DNA from: Verpa conica
Lineage: Eukaryota > Ascomycota > Pezizomycetes > Pezizales > Morchellaceae
Assembly: GCA_033030425.1 (NCBI GenBank)
Contig: JAUFSD010000024.1
Span: 1,054,001-1,118,000, forward strand
Length of the DNA: 64,000 bases
Reading direction: 5' to 3'
Each line of letters begins with the position of its first letter. Positions within the stretch are counted from its first letter, which is position 1. This document shows positions 1 through 11,556 of the stretch, in pieces. The notes under the pieces are model-generated. The model had not been told where the DNA came from. It saw only the letters and a list, made by a program, of their open reading frames with translations, and did no database searches. Position numbers and translations under genes: made by a program.

Positions 1-249
1 GAAGTGGAAATCGCATCTGAAGCAACAGGAGAGGTGATTGGAGTGGACCTGGTGGCTTCTACCACTACCCCCATATCAGCGGAGGACAAAAAAAGGCGAA
101 ACCTAGAGAGGAAGGTTAAGGAGGCAGCTAGACTGAAGGATTGTTTAGCCAGAGGTGATGTATTAGAGGCCAATCAGGTAGCCAAGGCAGAGAAACATGA
201 TATATGGTTGAAGGAACTCCAAGAACTTCAAGGTCCTAGCTTACAATAG
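1..249 (+). CDS. C-terminal end of a protein with an eIF2A/PYM-like helical tail (partial)
   Basis: The frame is open from the left edge and ends at a TAG at 247-249, so this is the last exon (or part of it) of a gene lying mostly outside the window. The visible part is about 82 residues. Its second half is a charged helix with the pattern K-x-x-R-N-L-E-R-K-V-K-E-A-x-x-L-K followed by G-D-x-L-E-x-N-Q-x-x-K and a final K-E-L-x-E-L. That spacing resembles the C-terminal helical segment shared by the translation factor eIF2A and the ribosome/exon-junction protein PYM. The resemblance is recalled by eye over about 45 residues and no start codon is visible, so the family is tentative, while the reading frame as real coding sequence is fairly likely. 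Confidence 0.45.
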   Translation, partial: EVEIASEATGEVIGVDLVASTTTPISAEDKKRRNLERKVKEAARLKDCLARGDVLEANQVAKAEKHDIWLKELQELQGPSLQ

Positions 250-2046
250 TCAGGAAGGATGTTATTATTTAGCAAGCTATATGATTCAATAGAGGGTTCT
301 CTATTTCGATTACCAAAGTTATCTATGACCCGAACTTTAATCGGCGGGGTGTGAGGATCCAGAGTTTATGGACTTATGCTTACGATGAGACAGTGTACCA
401 AACATGGGTTATCACTCGGTAAAAATGTGGATAATCCCTAGGCTATCACTCGCTAAACTTAGTAGATATTTTGCCCCGCAAAACGTTATTACTAGGATCT
501 CACTGAAAAGTAAGCAAAGCAAATACAGGCAACCCACACAACCGGAACGGTTGCCTAGCACTCAGGCAGGCAATGGCCTTAGCATGCAAGTGTTATTTTC
601 ACCAATCGATAGTCAAACTTTGCTCCCAAAGCATCACCTCGAATGATAACCCTGCTCTGAGTAACTACCTATCTTAAATTCGTCTGTCAAATGAGGAAGT
701 GCATAATTTAGAAAGATCAACAGGGTAGAACTTGGCATTGGAGATATTTGTTACACTGTCGGAGCTATATACAGGGTTTCCCAGTGTCAAAAACATCTTA
801 CTGATTTGATACCCCTCACTCACCGCTAAAGACCTTGGCTAGTATGATAGGGCTCGAGGAAAGATGATCTTCCTATTAGCTGAACGGGTACTCCACCCGT
901 TAAGTATATCTATCTATTAGGGTAAATACCTCGTATGGACCGGGCATAATTTGTTCTATATATCCCTAAAATGAGCTACTCATTAGAGGGATGTGTCATG
1001 AGCGGGCCAGAAAAGTGGATTATACTGTGTTATAGGGTTTAAACTATTTTAAATATAGCACCACAAATTATCCACAGTACCACATTCTTGCACATCGAAT
1101 CTCATCAGCCAAACATGGTTTAATGATGTCAACAGTAAAGAAAATACCTTTACTTATCTCTAGTTCTACTCATAATTAATGATATACGGTTAATTTGATA
1201 TATATGACCACCTGAGATTGAGAAACCTACCCATTGGGGGATATCTAGAATCGATTTAGATCTAGCCCATACGAGATATGTATCTCCAAGAGGCAGTCTA
1301 TTTGGGATGTACCTCTGATAGGCCTGACCATCCAAAGCACATGCCTCCGATACGGAGCATATTTCAAATGGGGCCAAAACATAGGCATTGAAATTTCATT
1401 GGCCTGTAGAATAGTAGTTTCTATGACGAGGGAGAAACCTCTCGCCGATCTAGCAGCGTTTACGCTCCCCGAAGAAGCCGCACGCATATTCGCTTACCCG
1501 TAAACCATTGTGATTTTTTAAACGGACCACTATTGCATGCCAGTCCGTTCTAAAACATCAGTGATTAAAGGGCACCGTATTATCTCACAAATAATGGGCA
1601 CGCCCGGTCACAGCAGCTAAAGCGATGAAGCCCGGATTGCTTGGTCGGCTTAATATTTATTTGCTATAATTGACCCTCAATACATATTCGATCGGAACAC
1701 AATTCCAACCCTCCAGTCTCGACTCATGCACAGACGCTTTCATTATTGCGAGATGAATTGCGGGGTGCGGGGGGCCTGAATCAGGCTTTCTGGCCTGGTA
1801 CCAAAAACTGCACTTATTGCATCCTTGTTAGATAACCATCGGAATAGACTCTTATAAAGTGGAGCACCCACCTTGCTAGCGATGGCCATCAGTTGAGCCG
1901 GTATTGCTTTAAAGTAAAATAACCCGAGTACCGCGAACATGGTCAAAAACGATAGTAAGTTAACTCCATACCAAAAATTTTTAGTGTGATCAAGTCACTT
2001 GAGATAAGATAAGCTTCTCCACAGATCCCTCGTTAATAATATAATT
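250..2046. other. Intergenic, no gene recognised
   Basis: About 1.8 kb of AT-rich sequence between the left-edge gene and the AIG1-like GTPase. Only short overlapping frames occur (the longest about 80 codons) and none shows a domain, a splice-site pattern or a biased composition. The start exon of the downstream GTPase may lie within its last 100-300 bases. Confidence 0.5.
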
Positions 2047-2047
2047 A

Positions 2048-3464
2048 GGTACTGCCTCTGGTACCGAACCGTTGGCAGCTTTCATCCTTACAGGGAAGAC
2101 TGGCTCGGGAAAGAGCACTTTCATAAAGTTGCTAGGTGGCCGTGACCTTGAGGGCCGGGAGCCAATTGTGTCCGGAGGCATTGAATCCTGTAATTTATTT
2201 CCTTTCAATATCATTTGAAAATACTAATAATTCCCTAATAGGCACACAAAAACCCATAGTCTACGTTGCTATGGTCGGTGGCCGTAAGATTATTCTTCTC
2301 GATACTCCTGGGTTCGACGACTCGGGGATTGAAAACCTTGAGATCCTCAACGATATCGCAGCAAATCTTTACACGTTTGCCCTTCAACAGAACGAAATTA
2401 AGACCCAAGGTGTTATTTTTCTTCACGATATCTCCGAGACAAGACTTTCCGGGAGTCAAAAAAAAACGTTGGAGATTTTAAAAGCGATTTGTGGACCCAA
2501 TGGGATGAAGAATTGCATCATTGGAACCACTATGTGGGACACCCCCGAAAGACCTAGCTTTAATAAACAGGTTGTGAGGGAAGGCGATCTTATACGCAAA
2601 TATTGGCAGGGCATCCTTAAGACAACAAGGGTTCCGGAAGATGATAAGGATGCTGTTGTCGGGATCATTAACGACATTTTAGCACGTCCTCCGGTCCTTC
2701 TTCTGATACAAGAAGAGATGCTAATTCCTCCGCACACGGTCGAAAACACCACGGCCGGCAAAATAGTTATCCCTGAAGTTCATGCTGAAAATGAAAGGCT
2801 CCGAAAGGAAAATGAAGACAACCAGAGAAAGTTCGAAGAGGAGGCTAGAAAACGGGATGAGGAGAGCCGTAGAAAAGACGAGGAATTTAAAGCAGAGTTT
2901 GCCAAGATGAAACAAGAACAAAAACGCCGCGACGAAGAAAATCAGAAACAGAATGCAGAAAAAGAAACCTTACATAAGGAGGAAATGCGTAGGGAGAGGG
3001 AGGAAAGGCAAAACGAACGGCGTGAGGATGGTGAGAAAAGGCGTAAGGAGGATGAGAAAAGGCGTGAAGAAGATCGAAAGAGGGAAGCCAAGTCGGATGC
3101 AGACTGGACAGCAAGGCTGGATAAACTTACTAAAGATAATGATGAGAGGGAAAGAAAGTCTAAAGAGGATGCAAAGAAAGCCCAAGAAGAACACACGAGA
3201 AGGCTTCAGGAGGAGGAGGAAAGAACGAAGAAGGTTTTGGAAGCACTCGAAAAAACACAGCGTGCATGTGAGACTCGACCCTGGTGGAAAAAGGCTCTTA
3301 CTGTCGTTGGGGCTATAGGTAAATATCTCCATCAGACAGTTTTAGAGGATTATATTTCTTATCTGTGCTTATATTTCATAGGAACAGTAGTGGCTGCAGT
3401 GGTCGCAGCGCCAGCGACTGCGGCGGCCGCGGTCGCCGTGACAATCTTTTCCGCGACCCAGTAA
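2048..3464 (+). CDS. AIG1-like P-loop GTPase with coiled coil and C-terminal membrane segment
   Basis: Two exons can be joined. Exon 2048-2189 carries the P-loop T-G-K-T-G-S-G-K-S-T at about 2090-2119; an intron 2190-2241 follows, with branch motif TACTAAT just before TAATAG; exon 2242-3464 continues in phase. G3 is D-T-P-G-F about 25 residues later. The G4 position reads T-T-M-W-D instead of N-K-x-D, a variant I recall from fungal AIG1-like proteins. After the G domain comes about 160 residues of Glu/Lys/Arg-rich coiled coil, then a hydrophobic, Ala/Val-rich tail that could anchor it in a membrane. The first exon has no ATG: an acceptor-like AATTAG precedes it, so a short 5' exon upstream is likely and the true start is unknown. 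A cytosolic or membrane-tethered GTPase of the septin/GIMAP superfamily is inferred; the substrate process is unknown. Confidence 0.75.
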
Positions 3465-5660
3465 TCATGAAAAGATGAGGATTTTTAATTAGTATGAGTT
3501 AATCTTGACTATTCTCTAGGGGAATTTCTTACTATGCTTCATTACTAATAAGTGATTTATTTGCTAGTTTTCATCTAAATCCCATGAGACAAAATCGCAA
3601 AGACGGCCGAACCAATCAGTGGGGGACTAACTTTAACATCTTTTGCTTTTACATATTTAATTATATCTATACTCTTATACAATCAGCCAGACCACAGCAG
3701 CGTACGAAGTACGGATTAATCTAGATCTCTATTTGTGTCTTGCCGACCAGAGGATCAGTGTGATATCAATGACTTCTACTATCTAATTATCTCTACGATA
3801 TATATATATATACCACTATTGATTTTTCTTCCAACTCTCTAGTATCAATGGTTTCCCGCCTAATGTTGCACCTCACTTAATACTAGTTTCTACATAGTGG
3901 CTACTATCATCCGTATACCATAAAATATATATTCTTTAGCCGCATCTTCCTTAGAACAAAAGCATCACATGAACCTACAGCTAATATATATTTCTCTCAA
4001 TTCTCCCACCTTCTCTCTACTCTAAGATCAGCCCACACTCATAGTAGGAATAGCTAAAACACACAAGAAAGAACCTCATACAAATGAACCTTAACCAAAC
4101 CACAATCAAGAACCTCCTCCCCCATCTCTCAAGGAATGTGCTAGAATCAAGTCTTAACTGAAAGCACTCCTCAGAGTCTACAGCGGCATAAAATAACAGA
4201 CGAGGCTAGATTAAGTATAGAGCCGTAGCATATGTCTTCGGTCGAACACCTAAACACACCAAAATCGAGGTTTTTCACAATGTTACAGAGGATGCATTTA
4301 TGCTTCAAATTTTGTAATTTTAGTAGGATTGAAGAATATACTGGTAAAATTTCCATACCCAAGGGAATAATCATATACATAAAATATGAGAGTAGTAGTG
4401 TAGATTAGAAATAAGGTAGCGTAGGTTATGAATTTTATCGAAAAATGTCAAGACCCCCCATACAAATATTGGGTCTTGGCGCTTTTTTTTTGAGATTCAC
4501 CCCATAAGAACCCCTAGGGACTACATTATAATGAATAGGCTTTTTTACATAACTCTATAAAATGGTTTTACATATGATTAGGTTTTATTATACAGAATTA
4601 TATGGGAATCCCTCAAGTAGTGTACTTGAAAAAGTGGTTGCAATATGGCTGTTTTTTTGGGTTTGACCGAGGACATATGCAACGGCACTGTAGATAGACG
4701 AAATTTTCCGGCGCCCTCGTGAGGCTGATACATAACAAGGCGATGACGACGCCCGCTTGGGAGTAGGCGATCATTTTGAATCAACACAGCAGGTGGGGGG
4801 GGGACGCCCAGGTCTGCTCGGGCAGTGTCATTAAGGCTTAATTTAAGTCGGTGGCGTCTGACAAATATTGTTGCATGCGCTCAGGGTTAGGGTTCAAACT
4901 CTAGAAGCACATTCCTATCAACTAGGTGCGCGCTCAACTGTGCCTTGTTTTCTGCTGGATCCGCTGCGGACAACGTTTAAGTAAATGATCCGAGTGTAGT
5001 GACGTGCCGGGAGGTGTAGTCATTTACGGAAAGTAAGAGAAAAAAAAAAAATTTGTGCGAAGCGTGTTTCGGATAACGAAGTGCGTACACTGCTAGCTGG
5101 CAGGGTCCAAGTTGGGTTTTTCTTCGAGAAAAAAAAAAGGTATGCATAAGTAATTAAGGCAGAGTCTAAGTTTCTTTTCTTTTTAAAAAAAAAAATACTG
5201 CAGGTTTTACAGAGTATGAGGGAGGGCTAGCCTATGTACGTTGTAGAGTTGTTTTGGAACTTTTTTTCAGAATCATATTATACGTATCATGATCATGCAC
5301 CCACCAACAAAGATAATTATATAACTTTGTGAGCTGTTCTATACCACCTGAGACGTGTTTCATAACTTATTGATCGCATCTCATAGTTATTTCGCTCAAA
5401 GATTTAATAGTTTTCTCTAGCTATAGGCCTAGCTTTAACATGAGCGTATCAAAATATTTTTTTCCTTGCGCCAGCTGTGTTTCTAGAGACTATCAATCGG
5501 ATAAATACGGAGTACTAGAGCTACAGCAGAGGCTACAGCTAGAAAAACAACTATAATGACAAATACTGAAAACACGGATGATAATATACAAGGAAATAGC
5601 ACCCGGTGATCTAAAAAAATTAGACTCGGAGTCATGATAGGTTAGAAATCCGCTCATATG

Positions 5661-5756
5661 GCATAAAATATTGGTAATAACGAGGCTTGGTGGAACCCCT
5701 CTCCTCCGGCATACAATATTGGTAATAGCAGGGCTTTGTGGAACCCCTCTCCTCCG
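5661..5756. repeat. Tandem duplication, 2 x 48 bases
   Basis: The unit beginning GCATA(A/C)AATATTGG recurs after exactly 48 bases with a handful of mismatches. Because 48 is a multiple of three, the copies read as a 16-residue repeat in a short plus-strand frame, but that frame has no other coding feature and is probably chance. Confidence 0.7.
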
Positions 5757-6752
5757 GCTTCAGGTAAATAGTTGTAGCCTAGGTGCTTTCATCTACAGAA
5801 ATACACTGCCTCCGCAAGAACCACGAATAATCAAACACAACAGCAGGAGGGTGAAAGAGCGGTTTGGGGCGGAGCGTCAAGAAGAACAGCGAAACAGGAG
5901 TGAAGATCGAAGCTCAACATGTGAATAATACACAGAGAAGCTTCTAGAGAAGCTAGGCTCCATGTATTATTAACAATCAGTCATATCAAACAACCACCCT
6001 GATCAGCACTAGATTGAACGCCGAAGTTCAGCACACGAGGATATGAAGTCTAAATCGTCTCAGTATGACACAGCCCTGATTCCTATCATATTTAAATCAC
6101 TCTGCTTGTACGACTGGGATGCGAATGGATCTTAAATACGTATTATATATGCTCCTATAGGTCGTGATAATCCTTAATTTGAGAAGAGCTTAATTAAGTC
6201 TACCCCGGTCCCGGGCTGCTCCAGCTGAAGAATACGTTTACGACTCACGGTGCTACACAGCTCTACAGCCTCCTGTAAGATTATGGGGTTCGAGATCCAT
6301 AGAGTCTGTTGGTCTTTCAGATTCTCTTAGAGTGAATATTGACCACAGCACCCCTGCCCACCAATGCTTTTTTTTTCTCTACAATAATCTTACTGGGGGC
6401 TGTACTTCAGTGAGCCTGCGGGTGAAACCTACTAATTACATATAACCAATAATCTACCCCTCCGCCACTTGAAGGGAGAAACCTATTACTAGACGAGGGC
6501 CGAGTGACCATCTATGATCATTTGGTATTACGTAATCACCGGAACTACCCGTTGTGGCGCCCCACGATCCTTCTGAAAAAACACCATCTCTAGAAGCACA
6601 TACAGAATACTCGCGCGGTAAAAAAAAAAAAACCAGAATAGTTTCAACCTACGAATCCCTTCATATGTATAGTACAAATTTAGTCGCTATAGACCGGAGT
6701 TTTGATATCTTTTTGATATAGGGTTTCATTTATTTTGCCACGGAACTGTTTT

Positions 6753-6972
6753 ATACTACCGTATGGATTTAAAAGCACCGCTCGGGCGGATGCTTTTCGA
6801 ATCCTAGTGGGAGATCTATGATCTTTGCTAAACGAGCCTATACAATTGGTGTTCAATTTAACTTTTGCCACTCAACACGATAGATCTCTCTATATTGAGT
6901 ATAGAGTATACGTCTCCTCTACATGGACCCAAAAGCGTCCGCCCGGGCGGTTGTTTTGGATTACTACGGTAT
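6753..6972. repeat. Imperfect inverted repeat, arms about 50 bases
   Basis: The segment 6753-6804 reappears as its reverse complement at 6923-6972 with scattered mismatches. Each arm has a GC-rich core which in the right arm is the perfect 12-base palindrome CCGCCCGGGCGG flanked by AAAAGC-type and GTTTT-type sequences, so each arm can also fold on itself. The 118-base spacer is AT-rich. This looks like a small non-autonomous hairpin element. Confidence 0.65.
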
Positions 6973-7412
6973 TAGCGTTGTGAATTACCGCTTGGCGCTA
7001 GTGGCGGTGGTTGTCGCTACTGACATAATTTTAATCGAGCGTGTAGGAACAATAAGCTGCACTTAAGAAAGTATCTTACTGGTTTTTCGCCACTTGCTGA
7101 TAAACGGGGGTGAAAGGGGGAAATTTCTACTCTGATTTTATTTAGGGGGGATAGAGAATTCCTCTATGAGTTAGAGTTATTTCGCTATTTCTTATTTCAA
7201 CCACAAAGTGAAATTCTCACCCTAGTTAATGCGGTAGTTCGGTGAAGCTGCTCCCCCTCCACTGAGAATTTTTTTTCTCATTGGTTAGTCTGGGATTTGT
7301 TGTTGTAAAAAAAAGCCACCGCCACATTTGGGGGGGGCGGTGCAGGATTCTTCACCGGGTTAGGGGATAAGCGCGATAGTGAACGCGTATCAAAGAGCGA
7401 GTACTCGTAAAC

Positions 7413-7515
7413 CTCTGACGTTTGTAGAATCGATTGGTATTACATAATATACAAAATTTAAACTTGGGGTAGTTTTGTATAGCATGTAATAGTGGCCCGT
7501 TCTACAAACATCAGC
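7413..7515. repeat. Hairpin inverted repeat, arms about 43 bases
   Basis: CTGACGTTTGTAGAA near 7415 pairs with TTCTACAAACATCAG near 7500, and the complementarity continues inward through the TATACAAAA / TTTTGTATA segments to a loop of about 15 bases. The arms are imperfect but complementary over about 43 positions. Probably a decayed foldback or MITE-type element. Confidence 0.65.
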
Positions 7516-9120
7516 GGGTTAAGAGTATTTGGAGCGGGTGCTGGGGTTGTGTTTGGTTCGTGCATAGAGGCTCTTATTATAGTAGAAGAATTCAACGAAT
7601 AGTGCAGATTCCTATCAAAGAAATAGACTTAATTATCTTATTTAGTAAGTCTCTAAAGTATAGGTATCAATTTATACACAGAGTAGAAGCTAGTAAGCAA
7701 CGCATATACAGCCTCAACAAATTCTATATTCCCCCACCTACAATGTCCGATACTGGTAACAAAAAGCAAGAAGCTACATGCATTGACACTGCAACATCTC
7801 AAGAGCCATCTCACTGCCACAGCTAGCGCTCCCTGTCAAGATGATATTCCTCAGTAAAAGTTTCATTACCTGCATCATCGACTCCTTAGTTGCTTTATAA
7901 ACTTTGTACGTCAGGTGTTGTCATCGGACAGTAAGAGGGAGGGGGAGAACAAGCTAACTTCCGCTCCTATCAAAACCCCTACCTGGTGCGCTGCCCGGGA
8001 ATATCATCGTTTGTTAACCCGGCTATGCATCACCTCCACGTGTGGCATTCTCCTATCAGGGGAGGAGCCGTTCTGGTGGGTGATGAACAAGCGAACTAAT
8101 CACGACATTGGATGATGTCACGTCCCCACGTTATTTGTGCAACTATATATATTCGTACTACATGCATCTGGTTTATTGGGTGGGAATTAAGTGTCAGTGC
8201 TGTGTTTAGTTGTTTGATAGGACCCGACTTTATATGTGTATATACGCCTCAACGGAGAATTAATTTATCTACTACGTTGGTGAATTTCCAAATAAACTGG
8301 AAGCCTTGTATTATATGCGCTTTTTTCTCTTTTTTTCTTCCTCTTCTCTTAGATCGTGGAGGTATTAAATCGGAGATTGTAATTTAAATCTGAAAGGGCA
8401 GATCGCCACACACACAAACACAAGACAAACGAGTACGTGGATGTTACTATACCGGTGGGAGGATAATATTATAGAAGTGCCTGTGTAGTTATTTCGCACG
8501 CATGCTTGTTCGTTTGCCTTGGAAGTGGTTCAGCTGAGTACGTGAACTCGTAAGCTATAGAACACTCTTAGTAAGGAAACATTTAGGGACCAAGGCATTT
8601 AGCCGGTGCAACAACCCGATTTCAGGCGTAAACGAGTGATAGCCCATGACCTGCACATAACCACTACTACAGCCAGAGGATCCACGTCACAAACTCACAT
8701 TCATCCCCCCTCATCATCAACGCAAGCAAGGGTAGCTGGGGAATGTTGGGTGGTTTCATTTCCCCAGTGACTCGGCGGGGCGGTTACGCGTGCTCATTGC
8801 GAATGCTGCGCTCGCCGTAACGTTACACAAGATGATGAGAAAAAAAGAAAGGAAAGAAAAGGAGGAAAAGGGAGAAAGCAAAAAAAAACCCTCAGCCTTG
8901 TCATGTGTTGAAGTACAAAAGTACTTTTAGACCCTGTTTTCAGCAGACAGTGACTAGGCGACAGGACAAAAGGTCCTCGCAGGACACGTATCGGGGAGAC
9001 TGTCCCCTTTAATTACTCGTGGTGGTGCTGTCATAGGATGCTTCTCAGTGCGCAGTGGAGGACACGTGAGTGATCTACGGTGATCTACGGCGGCTCTATC
9101 TGTTTACATGACCATGACGA

Positions 9121-9195
9121 GTGATGGGAGAGGGAGAGGGAGAGGGGGAAAGGGGGAAAGGGGGAGAGAGAGAGAAAGGGAAGAAAAGGGGGAAG
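9121..9195. repeat. Purine-rich GAGAGG/GGGAAA tract
   Basis: About 75 bases with almost no pyrimidines on the plus strand, made of GAGGGA and GGGGAAA units. A simple repeat capable of triplex or G-rich structure; no gene evidence. Confidence 0.8.
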
Positions 9196-9781
9196 AGTCC
9201 CCAAGGATGCCATATGATGTCAAGAATCACCAAATACTTATGAAAATGGAATAAAAAGACACCCAATTGGGGGCTCACAGTTGTCCCCTCTCTTGTCCAC
9301 CGGGTAACTGCTCACAGTTTCAGCCTCCCTCTGCTTCACCCCACTTTACCTGTGCGGTTTCACAGTTCTTGGGCCTCGCAGGTCAGTTCGCACTCCCCCT
9401 CATTCCTCTGATTCTTCCTCTCCCTCCATCCCTCCCTGCCTCACTCCTCTTATCCTCTCTCCTCACACTCTTCATCTCTTGCCGCACACAATTCGCTGTT
9501 TCTGCCTTCACCCTGGTTAGCCAGTGCCTCCATCTGCATTGGTGCCCTCAGGACAAGGCTCTCGGAACATAACCCCCGTTTTCGCTCCGTTGCAAAAGTA
9601 CGGTGTCTTGAATAAATACCCCCTCCATTCCGGACACTTTGTCCGTTTTCGTTCGTTCTCCCAGACCCATTCCTTCCTCCCATTCCAGTAGCAAACTAGG
9701 GCGCTACCCACAGCTTTACATCTCTACACACAAACCACTATACGGCCTACCACTCTACGCACATCCAATCCCCCGTCTCTA

Positions 9782-11109
9782 ATGGGGTCCAAAGTACCAA
9801 ATGCCTGGGACGAGGAGGACTGGGAGAAGTCTGCTGAGGTACATAAACATACCCCTTTTCAGAACTCGCCAACTAACATTTCTAGAAACCGAGTTTCCCA
9901 ACACTAGCACGTCGTCCCAATCCCGCCGCAGCACCCTTCAATCCCCCAACTGCCCCACGAGTTCTACGAGCTGCAGCTCCGGAATTCGACCACCCACTCT
10001 TGTACACCCCCACCTCAAACGGCCAGCCTAAAACCCTGTACAAACCCGAACTCAAGATCCTAAAACGCAACTCCCCGGAAGTCCCCGGCACCACCCGAAC
10101 AATCACCCCGCCCACAGATGAACCCGAAAAAGACCGCCGAGAACGTGAGCGGAAGGAGAAAGAGCGCCGTTACAAGGAGGCCCGAGACAGAATAATGGGA
10201 GATGCCACTACTACCTCTTCCGCGAGTACTACACAAGTAGCGCCCGCAGAAGGCGTCAAGTCGGGGAAAAAGTCCAAACCCCAATCCGGCAAACGCTCTC
10301 CAGAATCTACCCCCTCGAGAGCAACGTCTTCAGCGAGTAATAGACATAGACCAACGTCTTCGCTGTCTTCGCCGCGAGGGCCATCGCCTGCTCCTTCATC
10401 GCGTACGCCGAGTCGTGCGCCTAGTCGGAAGCCGTCACCTCCAAGATCCGCTGTGACGTCGTTCTCGCTCAACGGTGGTGGATTCGCGGCGGCTCCGGTG
10501 CCGGTTAGCGTTAATCGGTTCTACGTACAGAAGGAGCTTGACGGGAAACTTCTAGAGAGCCAGCTCATAAATTCCGAGGATGCCGAGGACGGTGGGGTCT
10601 ATCTAGGTGAAGGCACAGAACCTGAAGGGCTAGACTGGGATAGTTTCTCGCGAGATAAAGGGTGGGGTCCACAGCAGCAGCAATCACAGTGGGGTCCGCA
10701 GGGATATAATTTGGCTGGGGAGTACGGTTATACGGCAGGAGGAGGTGGTGGGTATGCGGGTGGGTATGATTATACGATTTCTACAGCGCCGAATTACGAC
10801 TATTTATCGCTACAGCCACGGCAGCAAAACCCAGCGATTTATGGCGGGTCTGTTGCTGCTGTAGATACACAGCAGGGTAGATTTAATGGGTACACTGAGA
10901 AACAGGGGAGGGCTCCGGGGTCCTCACAGGCGGGTGTGGTACAGGCTGTTCGTGCACCGAGAGGGCCTGATTCGGATGGTGGGAGGGGGTTCAAAGGGAG
11001 GGGTGGATTACGAAATATTAATGGTACTGCGGAGCGTATGAAGGGTATGAGGTTGCAACAAGGAGGTGTAAGGGAGTTTGTGCCTGGTGGAAGTTCGTGG
11101 GGTGGATAA
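9782..11109 (+). CDS. SUZ-domain RNA-associated protein
   Basis: Exons 9782-9838 and 9886-11109 join in phase across a 47-base intron (branch CTAAC) to give 426 residues. The N-terminus is acidic and aromatic (A-W-D-E-E-D-W-E), as in SZRD1-like proteins. Around residues 90-135 is a SUZ motif: L-K-I-L-K-R, a Pro/Thr linker, then a run of charged residues ending Y-K-E-A-R-D-R-I-M-G, matching the usual end A-R-x-R-I-(F/M)-G. The rest is Ser/Pro-rich, then Gly/Tyr/Gln-rich, ending in R-G-x-G-G elements, so it is largely disordered and prone to RNA binding. SUZ domains bind RNA and are found in proteins of mRNA control; that role is inferred here. The gene converges on TMA20. The longer start at 9782 is preferred because it supplies the conserved acidic N-terminus. 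Confidence 0.85.
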
Positions 11110-11556
11110 TAGTTGGGGATATGAGGTTGGTATTAGATATGGAGGTGAGAGGATTATAGATTATAAGAGTGAGCGGTAAGTGATTTTGTTGGGGGTTTTT
11201 GTTTCTCACTCTCTTTATTTTTTTTTGTTTCTCCTCTTCTCTTGAATCTACTACCGGGCTACTACGGTTTCTTTTTGTCTTTCTTATCTCTATGCGTTAA
11301 TGAATACGGGGACGGTTAGGGATGGGAATGGGTGTTTAACTGTTTATGAAATGTTTTGCTGGGTTTTGTAGATATCCTTATACAGGGATGTGGGATAGGG
11401 ATTGGGGAAACAAAAGTACCAATTGTTATTTTCTTACTACTTAGGACTATTATTATCATTAAGAGACGTTGACAGGGAAAGGGCTTGACTGGTAATGGGA
11501 ATTGGATTTATTGCTGAGACATCCATCGTAAAAAGAAAACCCCTAGTATTAAAAGC
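11110..11556. other. Convergent 3' region between the SUZ gene and TMA20
   Basis: About 450 bases holding the 3' ends of two converging genes. It is T-rich on the plus strand just after the SUZ stop codon, consistent with 3' processing signals; no ORF of note. Confidence 0.6.

Larger units (their letters stand above)
3465..9781. other. 6.3 kb gene-poor region with inverted repeats
   Basis: No ORF here has a recognisable domain or credible exon structure; candidate frames are all under 92 codons. What it does hold: homopolymer tracts, a 48-base tandem duplication near 5.7 kb, two inverted-repeat structures at 6.75-7.5 kb, and a purine-rich tract near 9.15 kb. The last few hundred bases before 9782 are pyrimidine-rich and probably the promoter and 5' leader of the SUZ-domain gene. 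Confidence 0.6.

Noticed and set aside
1743..1946. 67-codon minus-strand frame upstream of the AIG1-like gene with hydrophobic start
   Set aside because: No domain, no splice continuation, and composition not distinct from neighbouring AT-rich frames.
2456..3332. Several long minus-strand and alternate plus-strand frames over the GTPase coiled coil
   Set aside because: They are shadows caused by the Glu/Lys/Arg-rich codon bias of the real gene.
4870..4900. GGGTTAGGG stretch resembling a telomere repeat
   Set aside because: Only a single short match, with no array.
7560..7826. 88-codon plus-strand frame in the left gene-poor zone
   Set aside because: No conserved motif, and the frame has mixed composition without a clear start context; no exon partner found.
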